Position numbers and translations under genes: made by a program. The notes beneath the pieces are model-generated. The model saw only the letters and a list, made by a program, of their open reading frames with translations. It ran no database searches and was not told where the DNA came from. Positions 9,201 to 17,403 of a stretch of 62,707 nt of DNA are shown one piece after another. The stretch spans positions 1 to 62,707 of the forward strand of contig ONAE01000016.1 in the NCBI GenBank assembly GCA_900315695.1, written 5' to 3'. This DNA is from an uncultured Prevotella sp. (GTDB lineage: Bacteria > Bacteroidota > Bacteroidia > Bacteroidales > Bacteroidaceae). Each line of letters opens with the position of its first letter. Position 1 is the first letter of the stretch.

Positions 9201-9705
9201 CATAATCGACCTCATGGAAACCAAACTCACGAAGTGTCTTCTCTATGTCGGAGACGGCGATGGTCTGATCTTTCTCCAGAGACAGTGTGCGGGAGTCGAG
9301 GTTTTTCTTCGAGACCACCAGCTCTGCCAAAGCCTCGGGATAGGTCACGACGTAGCGCACGGAAGTGAGTCGCGTCAGCACCTCGGTGCGCAGAATCTCG
9401 CTGGCAGCATCACGCTGGGCATACTTCACGGCACGCCGATAACTGGAAGGGAAGAACAGCACCTGATCGGTACCCATCAGTTGGGTGAGATCGTGATAGA
9501 AATAACCTGCCTCCTCAGCATCCTGAAGCACAAAAAGCATCTGTGTCTGACACTTGGAAGCCAAACTGGCAAACATCATCGGGGCGGATGAGCCCAATAA
9601 ACCTTCGAGGAAAATTCTCTTCTCAGAACTTTTCCCCAACAGTTTCGCCAGTGCCGACACCTGGGGCAACTGGACATAAAATTTCTCTAATTCCTGTATA
9701 TTCAT
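6277..9705 (-). CDS. mfd: Transcription-repair coupling factor Mfd
   Basis: At 1,142 residues this is full family length. Mfd removes RNA polymerase stalled at DNA damage and recruits UvrA. The N-terminal third is the UvrB-like/UvrA-binding region. The RNA-polymerase-binding domain contains the FEIGDFVVHVDHGVGKFGG stretch. The translocase has Walker A GDVGFGKTEVA, motif II DEEQ, and TMSATPIPRTLQ; the C-terminal TRCF domain follows. The -7 box CAAAAATA (bottom strand TATTTTTG) at 9719-9726 fits the start at 9705. It is transcribed leftward, divergent from the glycosyltransferase gene. Confidence 0.96.
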   Translation of the reverse strand: MNIQELEKFYVQLPQVSALAKLLGKSSEKRIFLEGLLGSSAPMMFASLASKCQTQMLFVLQDAEEAGYFYHDLTQLMGTDQVLFFPSSYRRAVKYAQRDAASEILRTEVLTRLTSVRYVVTYPEALAELVVSKKNLDSRTLSLEKDQTIAVSDIEKTLREFGFHEVDYVYEPGQFAVRGSILDVYSYSCEYPYRIDFFGDDIDSIRTFEVEDQLSKDQRTQVEIVPELVGTEDKVPFLSFLPKETLIVTKDYYYVRDAIDRTYQEGFSAQAKAEQMSGATEMEQHEIEQQMRKELQLITGARFVEDAGTFRRIEFGHRPSAPDFTALQFHITVQPLFHKNFDLLTKSFEDYLLQGYQIYILADSQKQNERLKDIFDEMARDIVFTPVEKTLHEGFADDDLRICFFTDHQIFDRFHKYNLKSDKARSGKMALTLKEIQQFEIGDFVVHVDHGVGKFGGLVRMPVTNAKGEETYQEMIKITYQHGDSIYVSIHSLYKVSKYKSQDGGEGPRLSTLGTGQWERMKERTKKHIKDIARDLIKLYAKRRREKGFAFSHDTYLQHELEASFLYEDTPDQLKATQDVKADMEMAKPMDRLVCGDVGFGKTEVAVRAAFKAATDGKQVAVLVPTTVLAYQHFRTFTSRLKDMPVRVEYLTRARTTKQTTAILKDLADGKVDILIGTHKLISKSVKFKDLGLLIIDEEQKFGVSTKEKLRQLKSNVDTLTMSATPIPRTLQFSLVGARDLSVIQTPPPNRYPIQTEIHTFGAEIITDAINFEMSRNGQIYFVNNRISDLTHIAEMIHKYIPDARVAIGHGQMKPEELEKIILDFSNYDYDVLLSTTIVENGIDIPNANTIIINSAHNFGLSDLHQMRGRVGRGNRKAFCYLLAPPLADLPADSRRRLEALENFSDLGSGINIAMQDLDIRGAGNLLGSEQSGFISDLGYETYQKILNQAMAELRNEMPQDDKDSGIQGVKDNSPADSGNVLNTISFVDDCALESDIEMYFPDQYVPSDSERMLLYRELDNLANRHDLDASLEAYRSRLRDRFGEIPAVAEELISVVPLRVYGKQLGIEKIMLKQGHMYLFFVSNTNSPYFQSEAFGKVLNYVSNHPRQCNFREANGKRSVVISPVPSVAAALTICRSIATD

Positions 9706-9718
9706 CGCGAATCGGATG

Positions 9719-9726
9719 CAAAAATA
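9719..9726 (-). promoter_or_regulatory. -7 box for mfd
   Basis: Read leftward this is TATTTTTG, 13 bp before the mfd ATG. It lies beside the rightward promoter of the next gene, so the two could interfere. Confidence 0.45.
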
Positions 9727-9734
9727 CGAAAAAA

Positions 9735-9766
9735 TTTGGTATTTTAAGCACTTATTCGTAACTTTG
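9735..9766 (+). promoter_or_regulatory. Full Bacteroidota promoter for the polyprenol glycosyltransferase gene
   Basis: TTTG at 9735-9738 and TAACTTTG at 9759-9766 are separated by 20 bp, an excellent match to TTTG-N19/20-TAnnTTTG. The ATG follows 21 bp later. Confidence 0.75.
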
Positions 9767-9787
9767 CACCATAATTCCGAAAAAAAG

Positions 9788-10540
9788 ATGCATCAAAGCG
9801 ATAGTATAGTCATCATACCGACTTATAATGAGAAGGAAAACATCGAGAAAATTATCCGTGCGGTGTTTGCCTTAGACAAGGTGTTCCATATTCTTGTGAT
9901 TGACGACGGCTCTCCCGACGGGACTGCTGCCATTGTAAAAGTGCTCATAGCCAATGAGTTCTCAGACCGTCTGTTTATCCTGGAGCGTAAAGGCAAACTG
10001 GGACTGGGCACAGCCTATATCACAGGTTTCAAATGGGCATTGGAACGCGACTATGAGTATATTTTTGAGATGGATGCCGACTTCAGTCATGATCCCCATG
10101 ACCTGCCGAGACTCTATGCGGCCTGTCATGACGAGGGTAACGATGTGGCCATCGGTTCACGCTATGTGACGGGTGTGAATGTGGTGAACTGGCCCATCGG
10201 ACGTGTGCTGATGAGTTACTTCGCCTCGAAATACGTCAGGATCGTGACTGGCTTCCTGGTTCACGACACCACAGCGGGTTTCGTGTGCTACAAGCGTCGC
10301 GTGTTGAAGACCATCGAGCTGGATAAAATACGTTTTAAGGGCTATGGCTTCCAGATTGAGATGAAATATACAGCCTATAAGATCGGCTTTAAGATCAAGG
10401 AGGTAAGCGTGATCTTCGTAAACCGCTGCGAAGGCACCAGCAAGATGTCGGGGGGCATCTTCGGTGAGGCGTTCTTCGGTGTGATGCGACTCCGCTGGGA
10501 TGGCTGGATGAGAAAATATCCCAAGATTAAGACAGAATAA
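9788..10540 (+). CDS. Polyprenol monophosphomannose synthase-like GT2 glycosyltransferase
   Basis: A 250-residue GT-A fold enzyme that moves a sugar (commonly mannose) from a nucleotide sugar to a polyprenyl phosphate. VIIPTYNEKENIEKII opens the fold, IDDGSPDGT binds nucleotide, and EMDADFSHDP carries the metal-binding DxD. DPM1-like length without C-terminal membrane helices fits the soluble form. The start follows the strong promoter. It is the first gene of a run with an acyltransferase and a metallophosphoesterase; the run suggests envelope lipid or glycan work, which is inference. Confidence 0.88.
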   Translation: MHQSDSIVIIPTYNEKENIEKIIRAVFALDKVFHILVIDDGSPDGTAAIVKVLIANEFSDRLFILERKGKLGLGTAYITGFKWALERDYEYIFEMDADFSHDPHDLPRLYAACHDEGNDVAIGSRYVTGVNVVNWPIGRVLMSYFASKYVRIVTGFLVHDTTAGFVCYKRRVLKTIELDKIRFKGYGFQIEMKYTAYKIGFKIKEVSVIFVNRCEGTSKMSGGIFGEAFFGVMRLRWDGWMRKYPKIKTE

Positions 10541-10554
10541 TATAAGAACAAAAA

Positions 10555-11328
10555 GTGAAGCTATTATTTAAAATACTATACATCATCTATCAGATCATTA
10601 TAGGCTTGCCTGTTCTGGTTTTCATTACGATACTAACGGCACTGGAGGTGGGCATTGGCACCACCATCGGTGACGGGCACTTCTGGGGCTATTACCCGGG
10701 AAAGTGGTGGGCCAAGGTGATCGTGAGAACATTGTTGCTACCCATTAAGATTGAGGGACAAGAGAACCTTGAGAAGGATCAGAGCTACGTGTTTGTGGCG
10801 AATCATCAGGGCATCTTCGACATCTTCGTGATCTACGGCTATCTGGGGCGCAACTTCAAATGGATGATGAAATATGAGTTGGGCAAGATTCCGTTTATCG
10901 GCTATGCCTGTAGGAAATCCCACCAGATCTTTGTTGACAAGCGTGGCCCTAAGAAGATTCAAAGAACCTACGAGCGTGCCCGCGAGATTCTGCAGGAAGG
11001 ATATAGTGTGACGGTGTTCCCAGAGGGTGCCCGTTCGTTCACAGGTCATATGGGTATCTTCAGAAAGGGTGCCTTCGCACTCGCCGACGAGTTGCAGTTG
11101 CCTGTGGTGCCCCTGACCATCAACGGCTCGTTTGACATCCTGCCACGCACGAAGGGATTCATCAATCTCATCAACTGGCATCCACTGACACTCACCATCC
11201 ACCAACCCATCTACCCCATCGGACAAGGGCCTGACAATGTGAATGCCACGATGCGTCAGGCTTACGACTCCGTGATGTCGGGCTTAGAACACAAATACCA
11301 AGGTTATATAGAAAATCCTGATCAATGA
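10555..11328 (+). CDS. 1-acyl-sn-glycerol-3-phosphate acyltransferase (PlsC family)
   Basis: A 257-residue membrane acyltransferase of phospholipid synthesis. An N-terminal hydrophobic helix (about 5-30) is followed by the catalytic NHQGIFD (HX4D) motif, and FPEGARS and VVPLTINGS are the other conserved blocks. The start is GTG at 10555, 14 bp after the previous stop. The TGA stop overlaps the next ATG (ATGA), showing translational coupling to the downstream gene. Confidence 0.9.
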   Translation: MKLLFKILYIIYQIIIGLPVLVFITILTALEVGIGTTIGDGHFWGYYPGKWWAKVIVRTLLLPIKIEGQENLEKDQSYVFVANHQGIFDIFVIYGYLGRNFKWMMKYELGKIPFIGYACRKSHQIFVDKRGPKKIQRTYERAREILQEGYSVTVFPEGARSFTGHMGIFRKGAFALADELQLPVVPLTINGSFDILPRTKGFINLINWHPLTLTIHQPIYPIGQGPDNVNATMRQAYDSVMSGLEHKYQGYIENPDQ

Positions 11329-12521
11329 TTGCAAGAAGTTTTATTCTATTCCTGTTACTAGACATTCTGCCATTCCTGTATTTTTATCTGCGTTTCTTCT
11401 ACAAAAAGGCAGAAATGTGGAAGCAAGTGTTGTTGTGGATTCCCTGTGTGCTGATGGTGGCCTATACCACCTATCTGGCAATGGAACCCAACTTCATTCC
11501 CGACAACGACCGTATCCTTATTTTATATTTCTACCTGCTACTGATCGGACTGGTGATAGCTCCCATGTGGATATTCATCCTTTGTTCGCTTGCGGGCAGA
11601 GGCTGCTCAGCACTCGTCAGGAAGTTTTGCGCGAAGGATAAAGAGACGCCCCGCAGGAACTACGGTAACTTTCTTGGCCTGATACTTATCCCCGTCGTCT
11701 GGTTTATCGTACTTTGGGGTGCGTTCCCCGGGTTCAACAAGTTTGAGGTGAACCATACTGAATACGAGTCAGAAGCACTCCCCGAAGCCTTCGACGGCTA
11801 TCGCATCGTGATTTTCTCGGATGCCCACGTAGGCAGCTACCAGAAGCGCAACACCTTTGTGCTCGAAGAGGCCATCGACAGTATGAATGCCCAGAAACCT
11901 GACATGATCGTGTTTACTGGCGATCTGCTGAACATTCAGCCTGCAGACCTCTATCCACATATCAAGACCCTGAGCAAACTCAAGGCTAAGGACGGCGTGT
12001 TCTCGATTCTCGGCAATCACGACTATGCTGAATACTTAGGCTGCGACGAGGCCATCAAGGCGGCAAACATCAAGGAGACCATCAGTCTGGAGAAGCAACT
12101 GGGCTGGACTCTTCTGCTCAATGAGAACCGAAAGATTACACACGACAAGGATCATTTCATCCTCGCTGGTATGGAGAACGATGGCGACGGCAAGCACTTC
12201 CCTCAGAAAGGTGATATCAACAAGACACTTGAGAATGTGAACGACAGTGATTTCATCCTGATGCTGGAGCACGACCCATCATCCTGGCGACGGAAGATCA
12301 TTCCTGACGGAAGAGCACAGCTCACCCTCAGCGGACATACCCACGCCATGCAGTTCAACATCCTCGGCTGGTGCCCGATGTCGGTTTTAGGCAGAGAGTT
12401 CTGGGGCTGGTATGAGGAAGGCCATCAGAAGCTGTTTGTCACAGCAGGTTTGGGTGGATTGATCCCCTTCCGCTTCGGTGCCACGGGTGAGATCGTGATT
12501 CTGACGCTGAAAAAGAAATAG
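11325..12521 (+). CDS. Membrane-anchored metallophosphoesterase (YkuE-like)
   Basis: 398 residues. The first about 140 hold four hydrophobic helices, and a calcineurin-like phosphoesterase domain follows. Metal-ligand motifs are SDAHVGS, GDLLN, GNHDY and GHTHAMQ, all intact. Family members hydrolyse phosphoesters such as UDP-diacylglucosamine or phospholipids; the substrate here is unknown. It overlaps the acyltransferase by four bases and ends the run. A secreted GH5 gene follows 33 bp later with its own leader. Confidence 0.87.
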   Translation: MIARSFILFLLLDILPFLYFYLRFFYKKAEMWKQVLLWIPCVLMVAYTTYLAMEPNFIPDNDRILILYFYLLLIGLVIAPMWIFILCSLAGRGCSALVRKFCAKDKETPRRNYGNFLGLILIPVVWFIVLWGAFPGFNKFEVNHTEYESEALPEAFDGYRIVIFSDAHVGSYQKRNTFVLEEAIDSMNAQKPDMIVFTGDLLNIQPADLYPHIKTLSKLKAKDGVFSILGNHDYAEYLGCDEAIKAANIKETISLEKQLGWTLLLNENRKITHDKDHFILAGMENDGDGKHFPQKGDINKTLENVNDSDFILMLEHDPSSWRRKIIPDGRAQLTLSGHTHAMQFNILGWCPMSVLGREFWGWYEEGHQKLFVTAGLGGLIPFRFGATGEIVILTLKKK

Positions 12522-12554
12522 TAATCCTTATCAACAACTTAAAACCAAATAATT

Positions 12555-13697
12555 ATGAGAAAGAATGTTTTCAAGCTGGCCATGATCGTAATGGCACTGT
12601 TCCTTTCCACTGCCTGTTTTGCTCAGGCAGGAAAAGTGAACAACTTCCGCATCAAGCGCGGAACGAATGTGAGTCACTGGCTGTCGCAGTCAGAGCAGCG
12701 TGGTGAGGCCCGTCGCCTCCATATTCAGGAGGATGACTTCGCACGTCTTGAGTCGTTAGGTTTCGACTTCGTGCGTATCCCCATCGACGAGGTGCAGTTC
12801 TGGGATGAGAAGGGCAACAAGCTGCCTGAGGCCTGGGATCTGCTGAACAATGCCCTCGACTGGAGCCGCAAGCACAATCTGCGTGCCATCGTGGATCTGC
12901 ACATCATCCGTTCACATTATTTTAATGCCGTCAACGAAAATAATCAGGCTGCTAACACCCTCTTCACCTCTGAGAAGGCACAGCAGGACCTGATCAACCT
13001 GTGGTATCAGCTCTCAGACTTCCTCAAGAACCGCAGCTGCGACTGGGTGGCTTATGAGTTTATGAACGAGCCTGTGGCTGATGAGCACGAGCAGTGGAAC
13101 CAGTTGGTGGCAAAGGTGCATAAAGCGCTCCGTTCAAGAGAGCCTCAGCGTACACTCGTCATCGGCTCAAACCGTTGGCAGGGTCATGAGACGATGAAGT
13201 ATCTGAAGGTGCCCGAGGGCGATAAGAACATCGTGCTCTCCTTCCACTACTACAACCCGATGCTGCTGACCCACTACGGTGCCTGGTGGACACCACTTGG
13301 CAAATATAAGGGTAAGATCCACTATCCTGGTGTGCTGGTGTCAAAAGAGGATTACGAGGCTGCTCCGGATGAGATCAAGGCTGACTTGAAGCAATATACT
13401 GAGGGCGTATGGGATATCAACAAGATCCGTGAGCAGTTTAAGGATGCCATTGAGGCTGCGAAAAAATACGACCTGCAGCTGTTCTGTGGTGAGTGGGGTG
13501 TCTATGAGCCCGTGGATCGTGAACTCGCCTATAACTGGACGCGTGATATGCTGACCGTATTCGATGAGTTCAATATCGCCTGGACCACCTGGTGCTACGA
13601 TGCCGACTTCGGTTTCTGGGATCAGCAGCGCCACTGCTTCAAGGACTATCCCCTGGTAGAGCTCCTGATGTCAAGCAAGCCCCTGGAGAAGAAATAA
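12555..13697 (+). CDS. Secreted glycoside hydrolase family 5 endoglucanase-like protein
   Basis: 380 residues with a signal peptide (about 1-23, ending CFAQ). A GH5 barrel carries the acid/base Glu172 in FMNEP and the nucleophile Glu313 in CGEWG. VDLHIIR and FHYYNPM are further family blocks. It would cut beta-glucans or related plant polysaccharides in the periplasm or outside. No SusC/D pair is nearby. It fits the plant-fibre lifestyle suggested by the GH10-CE1 gene. Substrate class within GH5 cannot be set by eye. Confidence 0.88.
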   Translation: MRKNVFKLAMIVMALFLSTACFAQAGKVNNFRIKRGTNVSHWLSQSEQRGEARRLHIQEDDFARLESLGFDFVRIPIDEVQFWDEKGNKLPEAWDLLNNALDWSRKHNLRAIVDLHIIRSHYFNAVNENNQAANTLFTSEKAQQDLINLWYQLSDFLKNRSCDWVAYEFMNEPVADEHEQWNQLVAKVHKALRSREPQRTLVIGSNRWQGHETMKYLKVPEGDKNIVLSFHYYNPMLLTHYGAWWTPLGKYKGKIHYPGVLVSKEDYEAAPDEIKADLKQYTEGVWDINKIREQFKDAIEAAKKYDLQLFCGEWGVYEPVDRELAYNWTRDMLTVFDEFNIAWTTWCYDADFGFWDQQRHCFKDYPLVELLMSSKPLEKK

Positions 13698-13703
13698 ACA
13701 AAA

Positions 13704-14507
13704 CTACAAATTCCCGGCGAGGAATTTGCGGCAGACTTCTATGGGAAGACCACGACGGCGGGCATAGTCTCGCAGCTGGTCTTCCCCTATTTTTCCCAAG
13801 TTGAAATAGCGGGCCTCGGGGTGAGCCAGCATCAGTCCGCTGACGCTGGCATGGGGTTTCATCGCCCCACTCTCCGTCAGACGGATGCCGATCTGTTTCA
13901 TATCCAGCAGGTCATCCAGCACAAAGTTCAGACTGGTATCTGGCAACGAGGGATAGCCCACCGCAGGACGGATGCCCTGAAACTTCTCTACCAACATATC
14001 AGCAATCGAGAGATTTTCATCTGGCGCATAGCCCCAGAGATGCTTGCGTACCTGCAAGTGAAGCACTTCTGCAGCAGCCTCAGCCAGACGGTCAGCCAAC
14101 AGCTGTGCCATCATCTTCTGATAGGCATCCTTTGAAAAATCCGTTTCCAACCCCATATCGACAGAAGTGGCGAAAAGTCCGATCTTGGAAGTTAATGATG
14201 AGGAGGCAGCAGACGTTAAAGGTGCGACATAATCCGACAAAGAACGATAGCCACTACCCACCTCCTGTTGACGAAGCATCGGAATGCGCTTGTTGTCTGA
14301 CACAATGATATCATCACCATCGCTATAGGCATCAAGCAATAAGAAGAGGGCATGTGCCTGATATTTCCCCTCCAACGTATCGAGAAAAGTCTCAGCCTCC
14401 TGGTGTAATCGCTCTTTCTCCGACGGGTCTTTCACCTGCCAGGCAAAGAAGAAGTAAGGCCAGTTGATATAAGGCCGAAGTTGGGAAATATCGTAAGTCT
14501 GTATCAT
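13704..14507 (-). CDS. Standalone MetH activation domain protein (vitamin B12-dependent methionine synthase reactivation domain)
   Basis: 267 residues matching the C-terminal AdoMet-binding activation domain of cobalamin methionine synthase: HLWGYAPDENL, GIRPAVGYPSLPD, LTESGAMKPHASVSGL and HPEARYFNLGKIG. In most bacteria this is the end of the roughly 1,200-residue MetH; here it is a gene of its own with intact start and stop. It would reductively methylate inactive cob(II)alamin on a MetH core encoded elsewhere. The start overlaps the pyrC stop by four bases, so it is the last gene of a translationally coupled operon. No methylenetetrahydrofolate or homocysteine domain lies next to it. Confidence 0.85.
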   Translation of the reverse strand: MIQTYDISQLRPYINWPYFFFAWQVKDPSEKERLHQEAETFLDTLEGKYQAHALFLLLDAYSDGDDIIVSDNKRIPMLRQQEVGSGYRSLSDYVAPLTSAASSSLTSKIGLFATSVDMGLETDFSKDAYQKMMAQLLADRLAEAAAEVLHLQVRKHLWGYAPDENLSIADMLVEKFQGIRPAVGYPSLPDTSLNFVLDDLLDMKQIGIRLTESGAMKPHASVSGLMLAHPEARYFNLGKIGEDQLRDYARRRGLPIEVCRKFLAGNL

Positions 14508-15829
14508 CTGAAAGCTACAGGTTGGCCGATGTAACTGGTATCCACCCTACCCTGCTGATAAACGGTATGTCCATTGCAGAGTGTACGTTCTACGCGCCAC
14601 AGGTACATGTGACCTTCCATCGGACTCCAACCGCATTTGCTCTGAATCACATCCTTTGTCACCGTCCAGCCCGAATCAGGACGCACCAACACGATATCTG
14701 CCTGATAGCCTTCACGCAGGAAACCTCTTTGACGCACCTCGAAGAGACGCGCTGGATTATGGCACATCAACTCCACCAGACGTTCGATGGAGAGCACGCC
14801 CTGATCCACGAGTTCGAGCATCGTCACCAACGAGAACTGTATCATCGGCATCCCACTGGCTGCTTTCTGGCACCCACCCTCTTTCTGAGACAGGAGATGG
14901 GGTGCATGATCTGTACCAATCACAGTGATTCTTCCATCGTTAAGTGCCTCTCGTAAGGCATCGCGATCACGCAGGGTCTTAATGGCAGGATTACACTTGA
15001 TACGTGTACCCAAGGCTGCATAGTCACGATCGTAGAAATAAAGATGCGAGACGGTAGCCTCAGCAGTGATAGCAGGATATTCAGGAGAGATCAGTTCCAA
15101 CTCACGAGCCGTTGTGAGATGAGCCACATGCAGGCGAGCCTGATGCTGACGCGCCAGCTCTACGGCTAACTTCGTGCTCTCATAACACGCCTCCTTGCTG
15201 CGGATCTCTGGATGATGCGTCACCTTCGGGTCATCACCATATTTCCGGATAGCCTCAGCCATATTCCGATTGATGATATCGGTATCTTCGCAGTGCGTCA
15301 TGATGGGAAGCTTGGATGAGGCGAAAATGGTTTCAAGTGCTTCTCTACGATCCACCAGCATATTGCCAGTAGAGCTTCCCATAAACAGCTTTACACCAGG
15401 AATGCGATGCACGTCGAGTGCTGATAACAAGCCGGCATTATCGTTGGTAGCACCAAAGAAGAACGAGTAGTTCACATGACTCTTCCGGGCTGCGAGTGCG
15501 AATTTCTCTTCTAAAGTCTCTAAGGTGGTGGTCTGCGGCACTGTGTTAGGCATATCGAAATAAGTCGTCACACCACCTGCTGCTGCCGCACGACTCTCAC
15601 TCTCGATGTCGGCCTTAGCCGTCAGACCTGGCTCACGGAAGTGCACATGATCATCGATGACACCCGGTAACACAAAACAGCCCGAAGCATCTATGAGCTC
15701 ATCATAGGATGCTTCGGGTGTATGGGGTTCTTTGTAAATCTGAGCAATCTGGGAATCCTCGATGAGGATGGAGCCCTCAAACAGTCTTCCTTCGTTTACC
15801 AGCGTACCGCCTTTAATCAGCGTTCTCAT
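14504..15829 (-). CDS. pyrC: Dihydroorotase
   Basis: A 441-residue class I-type amidohydrolase that closes carbamoyl-aspartate to dihydroorotate in pyrimidine synthesis. Motifs are DDHVHFREPG (zinc His residues), the bridging Lys in GVKLFMGSS, MTHCEDTD, VAHLTTA and GTDHAPH. Length is typical. It overlaps the lipoprotein gene upstream and the MetH-activation gene downstream by four bases each (ATGA). Confidence 0.94.
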   Translation of the reverse strand: MRTLIKGGTLVNEGRLFEGSILIEDSQIAQIYKEPHTPEASYDELIDASGCFVLPGVIDDHVHFREPGLTAKADIESESRAAAAGGVTTYFDMPNTVPQTTTLETLEEKFALAARKSHVNYSFFFGATNDNAGLLSALDVHRIPGVKLFMGSSTGNMLVDRREALETIFASSKLPIMTHCEDTDIINRNMAEAIRKYGDDPKVTHHPEIRSKEACYESTKLAVELARQHQARLHVAHLTTARELELISPEYPAITAEATVSHLYFYDRDYAALGTRIKCNPAIKTLRDRDALREALNDGRITVIGTDHAPHLLSQKEGGCQKAASGMPMIQFSLVTMLELVDQGVLSIERLVELMCHNPARLFEVRQRGFLREGYQADIVLVRPDSGWTVTKDVIQSKCGWSPMEGHMYLWRVERTLCNGHTVYQQGRVDTSYIGQPVAFR

Positions 15830-16629
15830 TTCTGCGGGATGTTGAGAGAAGGTGCAGCCATCGAGTCGGCTACCTGCTGCTGAGTGTCAGGCACTACCTG
15901 CGTGGGAGCAGCAGCCTGAGGCGTATCGTCCACCAGACCATTCTGACGAGCCTGAATCTCATTGGCCGTCTGATAGTACTGCTTCACATAAGGATCCTCC
16001 TTGAATTTCTTGGTGGCCTTACTCATGATATCCTCAATCTGAGGTGTCAGCACGGGGTAAGGATAGCCACTGGTCATCATCATGAAGACACCAGGACCCA
16101 GCACATTATCGAAGTTCTCGACGATGAAGTTTGTCACCAGACTATCCTCCTGCTGTGCCAGACGTGCGGCCTCAGCAGACAATGTGTGGTTGATGACATC
16201 CTCATCGATACCGTCGAGGAGCATCTGGCTCTGCTTGTGTGACAACTCATTCATCTCGTTACCAATCTGGTCGTGACGATGGATGAACTGATACAGTTTC
16301 TCATTCAACGGTGTGCCACTGACGCTTCGGCCTGTGTTATCAATGCGGACTTCAATCTCACCCTTCTCAACCACCACAGGCATCGCAAGCGGCTCATCAT
16401 CCATATAAAGATTAGCCAACTTCACCGTATCAAGAAGACCGGCAAAGCGGAATTTACCATGCACAACATCACAGGAATCCATGCTCTTCAGTTCCTGATC
16501 CTTCACCGTTTTCAGATAGAGTTTACTACCATCAAGTGACGACACAGAGGAGGAACCTTGTATCGAATAGGACTGCGCACAGGATGCGAGCGTGGCCATA
16601 ACGACAAATGCGTATAGAATCTTGTTCAT
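15826..16629 (-). CDS. DUF4369-type lipoprotein
   Basis: 267 residues. The ATG at 16629 gives a lipoprotein signal (MNKILYAFVVMATLASC, Cys at residue 17). The N-terminal part resembles the DUF4369 region that precedes TlpA-like thioredoxins in Bacteroidota, but no thioredoxin CxxC is present. The C-terminal 40 residues are Gln/Ala/Pro-rich. A longer frame starts ten codons earlier, but only the shorter form begins with the signal. The start overlaps the stop of the membrane gene upstream. Function unknown; probably exported and lipidated. Confidence 0.75.
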   Translation of the reverse strand: MNKILYAFVVMATLASCAQSYSIQGSSSVSSLDGSKLYLKTVKDQELKSMDSCDVVHGKFRFAGLLDTVKLANLYMDDEPLAMPVVVEKGEIEVRIDNTGRSVSGTPLNEKLYQFIHRHDQIGNEMNELSHKQSQMLLDGIDEDVINHTLSAEAARLAQQEDSLVTNFIVENFDNVLGPGVFMMMTSGYPYPVLTPQIEDIMSKATKKFKEDPYVKQYYQTANEIQARQNGLVDDTPQAAAPTQVVPDTQQQVADSMAAPSLNIPQK

Positions 16630-16961
16630 ATTAATACCTTTCGTGGCGCAAAAATACAACGATATATTGAAGTATAAGTCATATAGCTCAAACCGAGAAA
16701 ATTCCCTTTATTGGCAATCATCAGCAAGCCAGAAACAAGGAAGAGCACATCACTTACCAACTGGATTCTGCGCAGACGACAGATCACGAAGTTGCTGCCC
16801 TCATAGCGCTGGAGCATCTGCATCGAAGCGAAACATAGGGCACCGACGGAAAACACATAGGGCGCACTGCTCCATGCCAACATACTCGTGCCTGCTCCGA
16901 TGACCATCAGCAGGGCACCCAGAAGAAAGACAGCGACTTGGACGTTATTCAGCTTTTTCAT
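16626..16961 (-). CDS. Small hypothetical membrane protein
   Basis: 111 residues with about four hydrophobic segments (near 9-25, 29-47, 67-82 and 85-100). I do not recognise a family. It overlaps the end of the divIC gene by 17 bases and its stop overlaps the lipoprotein start (ATGA), so it is embedded in the operon. The ATG at 16961 is preferred to an earlier one because the helix pattern starts there. Confidence 0.65.
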   Translation of the reverse strand: MKKLNNVQVAVFLLGALLMVIGAGTSMLAWSSAPYVFSVGALCFASMQMLQRYEGSNFVICRLRRIQLVSDVLFLVSGLLMIANKGNFLGLSYMTYTSIYRCIFAPRKVLI

Positions 16962-17304
16962 GTTTCTGGATAGGGTTTTCCATCTCACCATCATCGCTCA
17001 GCACGAAGATATCCTCATCATCGGCCTTCATGAAATAACGCTCACGGGCAATCTTCTCTATCGCTTTCGGATTTCTGTCCAACTCTCGGATCCGAGCCTG
17101 ATCGCGACGATATTCTGCATTATATTTCTCCGTCTCCTCCTTCAGTTCACTGATGCGCTGCATATTCTTAAAATGGCTCCAGAAACTGTTTTCATCTAGG
17201 AAACCGACAATAGCTACACCAGCAATAGTCACGATGGCATACTTAAAGAACAAAGAATGCCATATCCGAAGCAGGAATGTCTTTAAACGATTAAAAGCTT
17301 TCAT
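16945..17304 (-). CDS. Septum formation initiator protein, DivIC/FtsB type
   Basis: 119 residues: a cytoplasmic N-terminus, one membrane helix (about 22-40) and an extracytoplasmic coiled coil (about 48-85) followed by the IARERYFMKADDEDIF stretch typical of DivIC/FtsB. These proteins bridge FtsL and FtsQ in the divisome. It is the first gene of the five-gene operon running to 13704. The ATG at 17304 follows the promoter box at 17323-17330. Confidence 0.85.
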   Translation of the reverse strand: MKAFNRLKTFLLRIWHSLFFKYAIVTIAGVAIVGFLDENSFWSHFKNMQRISELKEETEKYNAEYRRDQARIRELDRNPKAIEKIARERYFMKADDEDIFVLSDDGEMENPIQKHEKAE

Positions 17305-17322
17305 ATATTCGTAATTTGTCTG

Positions 17323-17330
17323 CAAAGATA
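17323..17330 (-). promoter_or_regulatory. -7 box for the divIC-pyrC operon
   Basis: Read leftward it is TATCTTTG, 18 bp before the divIC ATG. The rightward dnaX promoter starts 44 bp away. Confidence 0.55.
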
Positions 17331-17373
17331 CAAAATTCTCTTAATTCTTAATTCTTAATTCCCAACTTTTTTG

Positions 17374-17381
17374 TATCTTTG
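17374..17381 (+). promoter_or_regulatory. -7 box for dnaX
   Basis: TATCTTTG lies 22 bp before the dnaX ATG. The preceding bases hold three TTAATTCTTAATTC-like repeats. Confidence 0.55.
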
Positions 17382-17403
17382 CCAAAAATTTATTCAGATT
17401 ATT

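Noticed and set aside
13704-14507. Calling the MetH activation gene a pseudogene fragment of metH
   Set aside because: It has an intact start, stop and all motifs and overlaps pyrC in frame for coupled translation, so it looks like a real split gene.
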